The translations under genes and the position numbers were made by a program. This document shows, piece after piece, positions 1-8,179 of a stretch of DNA of 51,782 bases. The stretch is from positions 1 through 51,782 of the forward strand of contig NZ_JAEEGC010000117.1 in assembly GCF_019207025.1 (NCBI RefSeq). The letters run 5' to 3'. The DNA is from Clostridium thailandense (GTDB taxonomy: Bacteria; Bacillota; Clostridia; Clostridiales; Clostridiaceae). Within the stretch, counting starts at the first letter, position 1. Every line of letters begins with the position of its first letter. The notes beneath the pieces are model-generated. The model worked only from the letters and a program-made list of their open reading frames with translations. It was not told the origin of the DNA and made no database searches.

Positions 1-150
1 GCTCGTTAAAAGTCATTTAGACTTTTAACCAATCAAATCTTCTAAGCTTTTTCAAAAATATGAGCTAAGACTTGTAGCAAAAGTATTTAAATGTGTCTTC
101 CAGAATGTCAATATATCCCTGCGTATAAGTTAAATGTCTGGTGTGAGTAT
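1..150. repeat. Family A inverted-repeat element, right half only
   Basis: This non-coding stretch matches the right half of the element at 36381-36620. Shared blocks include CAAAAGTATTTAAATGTG and the end GTATAAGTTAA followed by GTCTG. The left half lies outside the window, so the element is cut by the window edge rather than known to be truncated. It lies downstream of the minus-strand ABC operon. No coding potential was seen in it. Confidence 0.7.
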
Positions 151-216
151 CTATATATTTTTTTACATGAATAATAGAGAAATCTTACTTGTAGTCTTTA
201 CAATTATAATTCGTAT

Positions 217-867
217 CTATAAATCTTTATTAACATAGGATTTAATGGATATAAGCAAGGATATAAAAAACACTACAAAGGTTATTATGATAATAAGCGA
301 GGTTACTATCCAATCGGGTTGGTTGTCGAGATAAACTATAAAATTTGGAGTTGGACTACTTTTAAATATAGTTTTAACTAAAATAGATGGAGCAGCAAAT
401 ACAAAACAAAATATGATTATAAGAAAATATCTTGTCTTTTGATATCCAAATTTAAAATGAATTGGAAAGTATAAGGCACTAAAGAACATGGTTCCAACTA
501 TATCAACCAAAATATCTTCTGAAGTTATTAATCTATCGAAATGAATAATTCCAGAAAAACTTAATATATTTGTAAACGCAAATGTTAAAAATATTCCTAT
601 AGATATAAAGACGCATACAGATATATATTTTGATATAACCAAGGTAACTCTATTTATAGGTAAACTATTCAGCATTATTTCAGATTTGTTTTTATCATCA
701 AAACCGCAGGCGCCTATTAAAAGCATATATGAAATCATTATTGGAACTGTACCAAACAATATAGAAGGATGATCTTTAAACATAAAAGTAAAGAAAAAAA
801 AGTATATGATGGAAAAAAATAAATATTTTTTTTGAATAAGAATATCTTTTAAAACTAGATTAAACAT
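217..867 (-). CDS. ABC-2 type transporter permease
   Basis: A 216-residue, very hydrophobic protein with about six predicted membrane segments (near residues 13-30, 38-55, 83-105, 120-138, 145-165 and 187-208). The loop DDKNKSEIMLNSLPINR between the second and third segments is characteristic of small ABC-2 permeases (ABC2_membrane_5 type). It overlaps the end of the ATPase gene by 8 nt, so the two are translationally coupled and should form one exporter. Position behind a YtrA-type regulator suggests response to a cell-envelope agent, but the substrate cannot be read from the sequence. Confidence 0.8.
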   Translation of the reverse strand: MFNLVLKDILIQKKYLFFSIIYFFFFTFMFKDHPSILFGTVPIMISYMLLIGACGFDDKNKSEIMLNSLPINRVTLVISKYISVCVFISIGIFLTFAFTNILSFSGIIHFDRLITSEDILVDIVGTMFFSALYFPIHFKFGYQKTRYFLIIIFCFVFAAPSILVKTIFKSSPTPNFIVYLDNQPDWIVTSLIIIITFVVFFISLLISIKSYVNKDL

Positions 868-1726
868 TTTGCATCCCCCTTACAGTATAAAGCATAATAT
901 CTTCTAAATTAGCTTTTTCAATTAAGGCATTATTCTTAAATAATCTTTTGATTCTTTCAGTGTTATTTGTTAAAGCTTCAAACCCAAAAGAATTTTCTCT
1001 TATGCCAACAAATCTTTTTTTTGTATCTTCATCCAAAAGAGATTTGTCGCCTTTAATAATGCTATAGTTTTCAAGGATATTATCTTTAGCATCGGAAAAT
1101 ATTACTTTTCCTTTATTTAAAAATGTGATGTAGTCTGCGATTTTTTCTAAATCAGTAGTAATATGTGTTGAAAAAAGAATTCCTTTGTTTTCGTCCTGTA
1201 TTACTGAGTAGAGGATATCTAGGATTTCACTTCTAAAAATAGGATCAAGGCCAGAAGTTGGTTCATCCATAATAATAAACTCTGCACCATGAGAAAGGGC
1301 AATGGCAAGAGAATACTTCATTTTCATGCCTTTAGACAATTGTTTTATTTTTTTCTTTAAAGGTAAATTGAAATTTGACATATAGTTATTAAAAGCTTTA
1401 TTGTCCCAACTTTTATAAAAAGGTGCTAGTATATTTTTCATTTCTATTAAATTTAATTCTTCATAGAAATAATTTTCATCATAAACAAAACCTATCTTTT
1501 GCTTTATTTCTTTTTCGTTTTCAATATTATCAAGTCCAAAGACTTTTATTTCACCAGAATTTTTTCTAACAAGGTTCATTATAAGCTTTATTGTAGTGCT
1601 TTTACCTGCTCCATTTGGACCTATAAAACCCATAATAAATCCTCTTTCCAATTTAAAACTTATATTATCTAATTTAAAATCCTTATATTCTTTTGTTAAG
1701 TTGGTTATTTCTAAAATATTACTCAT
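860..1726 (-). CDS. ABC transporter ATP-binding protein (BcrA/YtrB-like)
   Basis: A 288-residue nucleotide-binding subunit. The Walker A motif GPNGAGKST is at residues 36-44, an LSKGM-type signature at about 130-134, and Walker B IIMDEP at 151-156 followed by TSGLDP. A roughly 70-residue tail follows the ATPase core, as in antibiotic- and lantibiotic-type exporters. GGAGG lies 7 nt before the ATG. It sits between the GntR gene (34 nt gap) and the permease (8 nt overlap) in a three-gene minus-strand operon. The signature has LSKGM instead of LSGGQ, a common variant in this subfamily. Confidence 0.9.
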   Translation of the reverse strand: MSNILEITNLTKEYKDFKLDNISFKLERGFIMGFIGPNGAGKSTTIKLIMNLVRKNSGEIKVFGLDNIENEKEIKQKIGFVYDENYFYEELNLIEMKNILAPFYKSWDNKAFNNYMSNFNLPLKKKIKQLSKGMKMKYSLAIALSHGAEFIIMDEPTSGLDPIFRSEILDILYSVIQDENKGILFSTHITTDLEKIADYITFLNKGKVIFSDAKDNILENYSIIKGDKSLLDEDTKKRFVGIRENSFGFEALTNNTERIKRLFKNNALIEKANLEDIMLYTVRGMQNV

Positions 1727-1759
1727 GGTAAACCTCCATAATTATTTATTATTGCATTA

Positions 1760-2140
1760 TTAATCACGGGAATTGTCAGATAATATATCCAACATATCTT
1801 TTAGATCATCTAATGATAGTCCTATAAGTTTACTTTCTTCGATAGCTTCTAGTAGTTTGTCTTCAATAAGTTTCATTCTTTTTTCTCTCAGAAGTTCCTT
1901 ATTTTGTCCAGCAACATAAGATCCTTTTCCAGGGATAGTCTCAATGAAGCCTTCTCGCTCAAGTTCCTCATAAGCTCGTTTCGTGGTGATTACACTTATT
2001 TTTAATTCTTGGGCTAGGTTTCTTATAGATGGTAGGGAATCACCTTTACCAAGGGTTTCGTTAAAAATAAGATTTTTTATCTGCTTCGTAATTTGTTCAT
2101 ATATTGGATCTCCGGATGAATTTGAAATAATTATATTCAT
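1760..2140 (-). CDS. GntR-family regulator, YtrA subfamily
   Basis: A 126-residue protein. A winged helix-turn-helix spans about residues 12-76 (PIYEQITKQIK, then LPSIRNLAQELKIS, then the wing GFIETIPGKGSYV). The C-terminal tail is only about 50 residues, so there is no large ligand domain. This length is usual for the YtrA subfamily, whose members normally repress the ABC operon they head. The gene is first in the operon, with AAGGAG before the ATG. A promoter and palindrome lie just upstream, which fits autoregulation. The inducer is unknown. Confidence 0.88.
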   Translation of the reverse strand: MNIIISNSSGDPIYEQITKQIKNLIFNETLGKGDSLPSIRNLAQELKISVITTKRAYEELEREGFIETIPGKGSYVAGQNKELLREKRMKLIEDKLLEAIEESKLIGLSLDDLKDMLDILSDNSRD

Positions 2141-2184
2141 AATTAAAAATGCTCCTTGTTAAAGAGTGTATATATTTAATATAG

Positions 2185-2205
2185 TGTATATAAACAGTAT
2201 ATACA
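2185..2205. promoter_or_regulatory. Candidate GntR operator
   Basis: An inverted repeat TGTATAT-N7-ATATACA lies directly over the -10 box of the GntR promoter. A further GTGTATATA half-site lies just downstream on the transcript side. YtrA-type regulators usually bind TGT/ACA-ended palindromes at their own promoter, so autorepression is the likely use. The assignment is inferred from position and symmetry. Confidence 0.55.
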
Positions 2206-2224
2206 GATATAACGGTTGTGTCAA
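2196..2224 (-). promoter_or_regulatory. Promoter of the GntR-ABC operon
   Basis: On the minus strand a perfect TTGACA (2219-2224) is separated by 17 nt from TATACT (2196-2201), a near-consensus vegetative promoter about 55 nt upstream of the GntR start. The rest of the gap to the next gene (2225-2435) holds no other recognisable feature. Confidence 0.7.
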
Positions 2225-2435
2225 TATAATTATAGATATCCACGGATGATATTTAAGAATTTACTTAATGCAAAATTTTGTTTAATCACCCACTCCTATA
2301 TAGATAATCACGGCTAGCATTAGCTTAGATTAATAGAGTCCTATAGTCATTCGATATAGGGAGTAAAGTCATAGGATTATATTTATAACTTGTAAACGGT
2401 TTTTTTATTGCATTTTTAGGATGGCTGAATATTAA

Positions 2436-3053
2436 ATTTATGATTCTATAAAAATATCAGCAGATTCTGCTGGACAAAAAATGGAGTATGATTCCAAAAA
2501 TCCAGGTTCCAATAATCCTTTAGCTTCTATTTATGGAGCTATTGTAGGAAAGGGCTTTACAGTAAAAGTAAGTAATAAAGGGCAAGTATTAGAGGTAAAG
2601 TGTGTAGATGAATTATTAAACTCAGTAGTTTCTAAGCTTCCAGGCAGTGAAGAACAAAAGAAGACATTTAAGGCTACTTTATCTGAGAGCTTTGGTGATG
2701 ATGCTATTAAATCAATGGTTAACCAGAGTGTGAACTATTATCCACAGGGCCAAGTTAAGAATAATGATATATGGGAAAATAAATATAGCATAAAGACAAT
2801 ATTCCCAATGGAAGTTAGTAATAAACTAAAGCTTTTAGGAGAAAAAGATGGATTGTTAAATGTTGATGTACAATCAACAATTACTTCAGATACTAAAGAT
2901 AAACCAGCTAATTTCATGGGATTTCAAGCAAATGTAAAATTAAACGGTGACTGTAAAGGAACAGTAAATATTAATAAGGAAACTGGACTTATGGAAAAAG
3001 GCAATCTTATAGAAAATTATGATGAAAGTTTTCTAGGGATAGATAATGATTAG
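2436..3053 (+). pseudogene. 5'-truncated DUF6263-type protein gene fragment
   Basis: The longest ATG-started frame (2481) gives 190 residues resembling the C-terminal part of DUF6263 proteins, secreted or lipid-anchored proteins of unknown function. The reading frame continues upstream of that ATG as IYDSIKISADSAGQK, which looks like homologous protein, until a stop at 2433-2435. No signal peptide, lipobox or N-terminal domain precedes it, and no ribosome binding site is evident before 2481. The simplest reading is a remnant that lost its 5' part. An alternative is a shortened cytoplasmic protein started at 2481. Family naming is from remembered sequence style, not a search. Confidence 0.55.
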
Positions 3054-3110
3054 TCTGAAATATATATTTATATACCAATTAAGTAATATTATATGTTTTT
3101 ATCAAAAAAT

Positions 3111-3136
3111 AAAAAAAGCCTTGTATTGAGAGGCTA
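3111..3136 (-). terminator. Intrinsic terminator of the small minus-strand gene
   Basis: Read on the minus strand, AGCCT pairs with AGGCT across a 9-nt loop and is followed by seven T residues. The stop codon of the small gene lies at the foot of the stem. Confidence 0.7.
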
Positions 3137-3274
3137 TTTCGATGATATCTTTGTTTTTCTATGTGATGATGAATTCTTTTCAAGAATTAGAGTGCTTTTC
3201 TCAATAATATCAAGTGATTCACATAGACATTCCTCAATAACATCAGGTGTTATTAATTTTGATTTCTTATTCAA
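3134..3274 (-). CDS. Small protein of unknown function (46 aa)
   Basis: I do not recognise this protein. It is short and polar, with a lysine-rich start (LNKKSKLITPD), a central acidic helix containing CLC (EECLCESLDIIEKS) and a basic tail (HRKTKISSK). No membrane segment is seen. The TTG start is preferred because AAGGTGA lies just before it. An in-frame ATG at 3292 would add six residues but would leave a leader of only about 5 nt from the predicted transcript start and no binding site. A consensus promoter and an intrinsic terminator frame it exactly, so it looks like a real monocistronic gene. The overlapping 67-residue frame on the other strand is rejected. Confidence 0.55.
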   Translation of the reverse strand: MNKKSKLITPDVIEECLCESLDIIEKSTLILEKNSSSHRKTKISSK

Positions 3275-3303
3275 TTTTTCACCTTCTTCCATTTAACACT
3301 TTC

Positions 3304-3332
3304 AGTATATACATATAATTTAGGTATGTCAA
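3304..3332 (-). promoter_or_regulatory. Promoter of the small gene
   Basis: On the minus strand TTGACA (3327-3332), a 17-nt spacer and TATACT (3304-3309) form a near-consensus promoter. Both hexamers and the spacer length are identical to those of the GntR-ABC promoter, although the spacer sequences differ. Confidence 0.7.
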
Positions 3333-3380
3333 TTAAGATTGTGTTAAAAGTAGGTTGCCTAATTGTTGTATATCTTAGAG

Positions 3381-3423
3381 AGTAAAGTTCATACAAAGGC
3401 TTTATCTTTATATGAACTTTACT
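3381..3423. repeat. 13-bp perfect hairpin between genes
   Basis: AGTAAAGTTCATA and its exact complement are separated by 17 nt. The hairpin lies just beyond the stop of the FG-GAP-like gene (minus strand) and before the small gene. There is no T-run on either side, so classical termination is uncertain. It may protect the 3' end of the three-gene operon transcript. Confidence 0.5.
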
Positions 3424-3435
3424 TCTTATTTAATT

Positions 3436-3885
3436 TTACTTTTTCAAAGATACTCTCACAGCATAATTGCCTTTTACTTTATATACTCCCTCTAAAGAAA
3501 CTACATTTTTATTTAAAGCTTTAAATTCAGATTTGTCATTTTTAACATCGTATTTAATATAAAAATCATCATTGCCATCATTGTCAAAGTCTATATTTTG
3601 CGAAATTATCGCAGGTATATTTTTACCTTCATAATCAATTTGAACAAAGCCCTTAGATTTATCAGAAAAAAGCCCTTGAAATACAGGTTTGTGTATTTTT
3701 ACCTGATAATCGTTGAAAGATAAAACTTTAGACACTTCACCACCAGTATATATGGGAGAAACTTTTAATGAGGTAATATCAACAAACCTTTTAGCGAAAA
3801 AGTCGTTACCTATAAAAGTAGCTAAGACTACAAATAAAGTTAGAATAGCAGCAATATATCCTAAAAAAGCTTTAATTTTAATCAT
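3436..3885 (-). CDS. Membrane-anchored FG-GAP-like protein
   Basis: A 149-residue protein with one N-terminal membrane segment (about residues 7-28) and an extracytoplasmic remainder. An acidic loop DFDNDGNDDF near residues 99-108 resembles the calcium-binding loops of FG-GAP/VCBS repeats. The family is not otherwise recognised. AAGGAG precedes the ATG. It is the last gene of an operon with a polyferredoxin and a CcdA/SafE-like protein (18 nt gap), which suggests an accessory role at the outer face of that redox module. That role is inferred from position only. Confidence 0.6.
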   Translation of the reverse strand: MIKIKAFLGYIAAILTLFVVLATFIGNDFFAKRFVDITSLKVSPIYTGGEVSKVLSFNDYQVKIHKPVFQGLFSDKSKGFVQIDYEGKNIPAIISQNIDFDNDGNDDFYIKYDVKNDKSEFKALNKNVVSLEGVYKVKGNYAVRVSLKK

Positions 3886-3903
3886 TATTTAGGACTCCTT
3901 TCT

Positions 3904-5079
3904 TTAAAAAAAACTTCCTGTGGTTATAAGCTTTAAAATTTTGTATATTCCCTTAACTATCATGCTACCGCCAATTGTAAGAGCAAATGTATAAACAGGA
4001 TATATAAAAAGATATCTTGATAAAGTAGTTTTTAACCCTATGTTTGTACCTTTTATATGATAAGATATAGCAGAAGCAGGGCATATATCTATACACTTTC
4101 CACATTTAGTACAAGTCATTAGAGCTTTGGAATTTAAGAGACTATTTTCATCCATTGAATAAGTAGGACATTCCATTATACATTTTTTGCAGTTTAAGCA
4201 TTTGTTCTTATCAACTCTTACTTCAAATATATTTATTTTGTTAGTAAAGGATTGAAATGCTCCAAAAGGGCAAAACAGTCCGCACTGAGTTCTCTTTCCA
4301 GTGAGTATAGGTAATATTATAACTAAGATCAGAAATAGAGAATAAAAAATTATAGTTTTAATAATGGTTACAAAAGAGGTTATCTGTTCTGATTCTGTAA
4401 CTGCTTTAAAAGGGCAAAGCCAATCACAGTAAACAGGGGAAAGAGTAGCAGCAGATAGTAGAACAATAGATATTAAAATAGCAAAGGATAAATAAGTCCA
4501 CTTTTTGTTTATTTTTAATTTTGTTTTTTTACATAAAGAAGAACAACCTTCATCCAAACCACCATAAAAACAAGCCCAGCTGCACCAGCCTCGTCCAAAG
4601 GCTATAGTGGCACCAAGCCAAATTACTATCATACTTGCAATACTGGCAAAGCCATTTAGAAGAGAACCAGGAAAAATTATGGTTTTAGTTAAAGCTGCTG
4701 GTATTATAATCATAGGAATTACCATATGACAAAAAGGAGTTTCTCCAGAAATAAAAGTAGATTGATTATAGAAAATACTACCTCTTACTTCAACTAAATT
4801 AGTCATAAAGGTTACTACAAAGAGTAAAGCATAGGTTACAAAAAATATTTTTCTATACTTATAGGTTTTCTTTGTGTACATCATCAAGAAAAATATTACA
4901 TTTATAAAAATATACCCTATAAAGAAAGAAATTTTCATTAAAGGCTCTTTTGGAAGTTTTTGACCTCCTGTTAGTAAAACAAGACTCAACAATATTATTG
5001 GTATGCAAGCTATCAATGATTTAATGATTTTTTTATACTTACTTAGTTCTAATGATTTATTGGTTTCTAAATTATTCAT
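3904..5079 (-). CDS. NapH/CcoG-like membrane polyferredoxin
   Basis: A 391-residue protein with about eight membrane segments and several metal-centre motifs. Paired cysteines of CX3C type occur at C166/C170, C218/C222 (CDWLCP) and C266/C270 (CGLFCP). Two ferredoxin-type 4Fe-4S motifs follow at C294-C297-C300-C304 and C323-C326-C329-C333, each ending in CP. This is the layout of the NapH/NosR/CcoG/YccM group, which passes electrons across or along the membrane. A final membrane segment lies near 355-380. Its start is 1 nt from the stop of the upstream gene. The electron donor and acceptor are unknown, and no nap, nos or cco gene is nearby. Confidence 0.82.
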   Translation of the reverse strand: MNNLETNKSLELSKYKKIIKSLIACIPIILLSLVLLTGGQKLPKEPLMKISFFIGYIFINVIFFLMMYTKKTYKYRKIFFVTYALLFVVTFMTNLVEVRGSIFYNQSTFISGETPFCHMVIPMIIIPAALTKTIIFPGSLLNGFASIASMIVIWLGATIAFGRGWCSWACFYGGLDEGCSSLCKKTKLKINKKWTYLSFAILISIVLLSAATLSPVYCDWLCPFKAVTESEQITSFVTIIKTIIFYSLFLILVIILPILTGKRTQCGLFCPFGAFQSFTNKINIFEVRVDKNKCLNCKKCIMECPTYSMDENSLLNSKALMTCTKCGKCIDICPASAISYHIKGTNIGLKTTLSRYLFIYPVYTFALTIGGSMIVKGIYKILKLITTGSFF

Positions 5080-5080
5080 T

Positions 5081-5710
5081 TCAATATAATCTCCTTAAAA
5101 GCATTAATATTCCTAAACACATGTAAAATACACCAATTATTACAGAACACATTTGACCTATAAATTTAATTTGGTTACTCTTTAAAGCTCCTATGAATGG
5201 AATAGGTATAAAGTATATGGTGGTACCAGCAAAAAAAGCAATAAAGTACAGAATGCTGCTTAAAATGTTAGTAAAGAAAGCAGCATCAGAGAAAGCTAAA
5301 ACAAATGGTGGACAAACATTTAAACCAGTAAAGAGACCTAAAAGTAAGATAGTAGTAAAGTTTTTTTCTTTGTTTGCAGGATTGAAAAATTTGTTAAAAT
5401 ATTTAATGTTGCAAACTCTATGAGAATTAGAAAAAGTATAAAAAATAAGTGTTAGAGATAGAAGTATATAGGATATTGCAAATATGATTTCTTTATAACT
5501 AGATTGCGTTATTATAAAATTTCCTGTAACCCATGCCAGAGTAGCAAACAACACATATCCAATAAGCCTTCCAAGCATAAATTTGGATAAATAAATAAAA
5601 TTCCACTTTGTAGCTTTACCTTCACTCAAAATATATGGAACCAATACAGGAATACAAGAAGTAACACAATAGCCACCACTTGAAAGGCCTAGAATAAAGC
5701 CTTTTATCAT
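5081..5710 (-). CDS. CcdA/SafE-like thiol-redox membrane protein
   Basis: A 209-residue protein with about six membrane segments. The first holds GGYCVTSCIPVLVPYIL (C15/C19), and a later segment has GLNVCPPFVLAF, matching the DsbD_2 (CcdA/SafE-like) family, in which membrane cysteines shuttle reducing power outward. The start at 5710 is chosen because GGAGG lies 8 nt before it; a 14-residue longer frame lacks a binding site. It heads an operon with the polyferredoxin and the FG-GAP-like protein. Together these could feed electrons to an extracytoplasmic thiol or metal target. Annotated relatives are often called sulfite exporter TauE/SafE, a label not supported by the cysteines. Confidence 0.75.
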   Translation of the reverse strand: MIKGFILGLSSGGYCVTSCIPVLVPYILSEGKATKWNFIYLSKFMLGRLIGYVLFATLAWVTGNFIITQSSYKEIIFAISYILLSLTLIFYTFSNSHRVCNIKYFNKFFNPANKEKNFTTILLLGLFTGLNVCPPFVLAFSDAAFFTNILSSILYFIAFFAGTTIYFIPIPFIGALKSNQIKFIGQMCSVIIGVFYMCLGILMLLRRLY

Positions 5711-5751
5711 ATAGACTGCCTCCTTAAATAAATTTTTAATATAGGGTTGCA

Positions 5752-6111
5752 CGGCCGAAAATTGACTTACACTCCGGGATATGTTAATTTTCTGGTGTAA
5801 TTCTTTATCCTATAAGTAAATTGAATTGATAGTTATTTTTTAAATACTATGACCTTATGGATATAATTCTATTAAAATTTGTAAATTCAGACCATAGATT
5901 TCCTTTAATATGCAATTTTAAATATGTAAGATGCATTATCATGGAATAAATTGCTAGTTACTTAATATGCTTATTTATAATTATGGTATTGAATGCATGT
6001 TACATATTAAAGATTGCATGTTAAAATAAATATGTAGTTTTAGCTCTTAAAATTTAATAAAATGGAGTTGATGAACTTAGATATCCTGGAGCATAAGTTA
6101 AGTGTCGGCCG
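5752..6111. repeat. Family A inverted-repeat element, long form
   Basis: The left end CGGCCGAAAATTGACTTAC (then CTCCGGGATAT) is matched in inverted orientation by the right end ATATCCTGGAGCATAAGTTA (then AGTGTCGGCCG). About 310 nt of AT-rich, apparently non-coding sequence separates the ends, far more than in other copies. It fills the gap between the divergent SafE-like operon and the LytTR gene, so promoters of both are probably in or beside it. No ORF or riboswitch was seen inside. Confidence 0.65.
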
Positions 6112-6205
6112 TATTTCTAAATGCGACAGCTCCAGTAAAATATTTTTCAATTTTCAAGGGCTAAAATATAAGTAGTAGGGTCAAGAGACCAAAATGAGGT
6201 TTAGA

Positions 6206-6754
6206 ATGGAGATAGATTTAATTTGTTGTGAAAACATTAGGAGAGTATTAGAGGAACTTTTGAATAATAGGAAAATAAAAATTAGTAAGGATGCTAAGGT
6301 ATGTATAGTTGAAAAAGGCTTTGATATAGAAGAAGGAAAAATAGGTATATACTTTGATATGACAACTATAAATGTTTTAATTGACTATTTGGATCAAATT
6401 TCGATTAGTAAAGAAGAGTTTAAAAATATAATTACAGGAAGATGCGAAGAAGATAACCTTAAGGTTCTAACATATGATAATATTTATTATTTTGAAGCTA
6501 TGGGGAATGACGTTTTTGGCAGAACAAAAGACAAAAAATATAAAGTAAAAGAAAAGCTTTATGAATTAGAAGAAAAGTTGGAAAGTAAAGGCTTTATAAG
6601 AGTAAGTAAATGTTTCATTGTAAACATAGTCAAGGTGGATCGTATTATTTCATGGTTTAATAGTAGACTTATATTAAAAATGATAGATATAGATGAAGAA
6701 GTTTATGTTACACGAAAGTATTTAAATGACTTTAAAAAATTTCTTGGTGTATAA
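6206..6754 (+). CDS. LytTR-family DNA-binding regulator
   Basis: A 182-residue protein. The C-terminal half (about residues 85-180) is a LytTR DNA-binding domain: KVLTYDNIYYFEAMGND, then KVKEKLYELEEKLESKGFIRVSKCFIVN in two parts, then VYVTRKYLNDFKKFL. The N-terminal 80 residues are not a receiver domain, so control is not by phosphorylation of the usual aspartate. The start at 6206 is favoured because GAGG precedes it by about 7 nt; ATG 6194 is an alternative. It is followed by a DUF3021 membrane protein, the standard partner of such stand-alone LytTR regulators. Confidence 0.85.
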   Translation: MEIDLICCENIRRVLEELLNNRKIKISKDAKVCIVEKGFDIEEGKIGIYFDMTTINVLIDYLDQISISKEEFKNIITGRCEEDNLKVLTYDNIYYFEAMGNDVFGRTKDKKYKVKEKLYELEEKLESKGFIRVSKCFIVNIVKVDRIISWFNSRLILKMIDIDEEVYVTRKYLNDFKKFLGV

Positions 6755-6836
6755 CTATTCGAAAATTTTTAGCTAGATTATAGTTGAAGGAGATCACAAA
6801 ATAAAGCAAAGTTTTAGATTTTGAGGTGATTTGTAT

Positions 6837-7271
6837 ATGAAAGAACATATGAAGGACTTTTTATTGAATTTAATAATATCTATGTTTATTGGACTATTTG
6901 TTGGAATGGCTGAAATAACAGTAGTAAATATGAATAGGTATACTATTGCGACCTTAGTTATCTCCTCTGTGCTTGGGGCGATTATTGGAACAATTTCAAG
7001 GCTTGTTTTTATGTATATATTTGCCATAAAACAAAAAGATGTAAAGCTAGCTTTTATGTCAGTATTTATAATAATTGGAGTTATCTCGTGCACTCCATCC
7101 CTTTATTATTACCTATTTCAAAATATAAAAATTTCAACGATATCATTAATGCCAATTTTAGTATCAGCAGAACTTCTTGGAATGGGCTTTTGTTACTATT
7201 CTTATAAAAAGTGTTTGGAGTTTAATTTAAGGCTTTTAAATAAAAAAAATCAGCTTACAAGAAAAGATTAA
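6837..7271 (+). CDS. DUF3021 family membrane protein
   Basis: A 144-residue protein with four predicted membrane segments (about residues 8-28, 38-62, 74-95 and 105-125) and a short charged C-terminal tail. It matches DUF3021 proteins, which are regularly encoded beside LytTR regulators and in some Firmicutes act as membrane partners or anti-activators. GAGGTGAT lies 6 nt before ATG 6837; TTG 6831 abuts the binding site and is less likely. The gene ends just before a strong terminator, so the pair is a two-gene operon. Confidence 0.8.
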   Translation: MKEHMKDFLLNLIISMFIGLFVGMAEITVVNMNRYTIATLVISSVLGAIIGTISRLVFMYIFAIKQKDVKLAFMSVFIIIGVISCTPSLYYYLFQNIKISTISLMPILVSAELLGMGFCYYSYKKCLEFNLRLLNKKNQLTRKD

Positions 7272-7277
7272 GTATCA

Positions 7278-7321
7278 AAAGGGCAAATTTAAAATTTTAA
7301 TTAGTTTTAAATTTGCCCTTT
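7278..7321 (+). terminator. Terminator of the LytTR-DUF3021 operon
   Basis: A perfect 17-bp stem (AAAGGGCAAATTTAAAA and its complement) with a 10-nt loop. The 3' arm ends in TTT and is followed by an AAATTTTAT tract. It begins 6 nt after the stop codon. Confidence 0.8.
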
Positions 7322-7489
7322 AAATTTTATAAAATTTAAGCATTCTCTGATTTTTTCATTGTTATTATAATCTTGATCTAAATATGAAGGAAATAAATAA
7401 GTTTATAGCGAAAAGTTATAAAAGCGGCTAAAGATAATAAATTCATATATTGGATTATTAAAATAAACATAAGTGAGCAGGTGCAGTTG

Positions 7490-8179
7490 ATGAAAAGTAT
7501 TTTATTAGTAGAAAATGACGAATCTTTAAATAGGGGAATTTCTTTTAAATTAGAAAAGGAAGAAATGTCAGTTTTTTCAGCTAAAAGCTTAATGGAAGCA
7601 AGAGAAATATTTAATAGTATGAATATAGACTTAGTTATATTAGACATAGGACTCCCAGATGGAAGTGGACTAGACTTTTGCAGAGAAATAAGAAAGATTA
7701 GTGATGTATTTATCATATTTTTAACTGCTTGTGATGAAGAAGTGGACATAGTTACAGGATTAGATATGGGAGCAGATGATTATATAACCAAGCCCTTCAG
7801 TTTTATGATATTGATGTCAAAGGTAAATGCATTTCTTAGAAGAAGCAGTGAAAATAAATCTTCTGAAAAAATTATTTCAGGAGATATAAGCTTTTGTCCA
7901 CAAGAAATGATGGTGTTGAAAAATGGGAGAGAGATAATATTAAGCAAGAAGGAATTACAGTTATTGAAATATTTAATGGTAAATGGAAGTCAAATAATTA
8001 AGAGGGAGCAGCTTTTAAGCGAGTTGTGGGACTTAGATGGAGACTTTGTGGATTCTAACACTGTGGCTGTTAACATAAGAAGACTTAGAGAAAAAATTGA
8101 GGAAGATCCATCGAATCCTAAATATATAAGAACAGTAAGAGGCATAGGTTATGTATGGGCAGAAAGGTGTGTAAAATGA
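7490..8179 (+). CDS. OmpR/PhoB-family response regulator
   Basis: A 229-residue protein with an N-terminal receiver domain (about 1-115, phospho-acceptor D52 in LVILDIGLPDG, KPF near 100) and a C-terminal winged-helix DNA-binding domain (about 130-227, ending in RTVRGIGYVW). The ATG at 7490 is chosen because AGGTG lies 5-6 nt upstream. The acidic pocket reads VEND, with Asn9 where a second acidic residue is usual. The stop overlaps the kinase start by 4 nt (ATGA), so the two form a coupled two-component system. VanZ and an ABC exporter follow, suggesting control of envelope-stress defence. Confidence 0.92.
   Translation: MKSILLVENDESLNRGISFKLEKEEMSVFSAKSLMEAREIFNSMNIDLVILDIGLPDGSGLDFCREIRKISDVFIIFLTACDEEVDIVTGLDMGADDYITKPFSFMILMSKVNAFLRRSSENKSSEKIISGDISFCPQEMMVLKNGREIILSKKELQLLKYLMVNGSQIIKREQLLSELWDLDGDFVDSNTVAVNIRRLREKIEEDPSNPKYIRTVRGIGYVWAERCVK

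Noticed and set aside
2325..2380. Imperfect palindrome around CCTATAGTC and GTCATAGG
   Set aside because: The arms match poorly, there is no T-run and no gene adjoins it in a meaningful way.
3093..3296. 67-residue plus-strand frame
   Set aside because: It reads antisense through the terminator and body of the small minus-strand gene and has no binding site; the opposite frame has promoter, start site and terminator.
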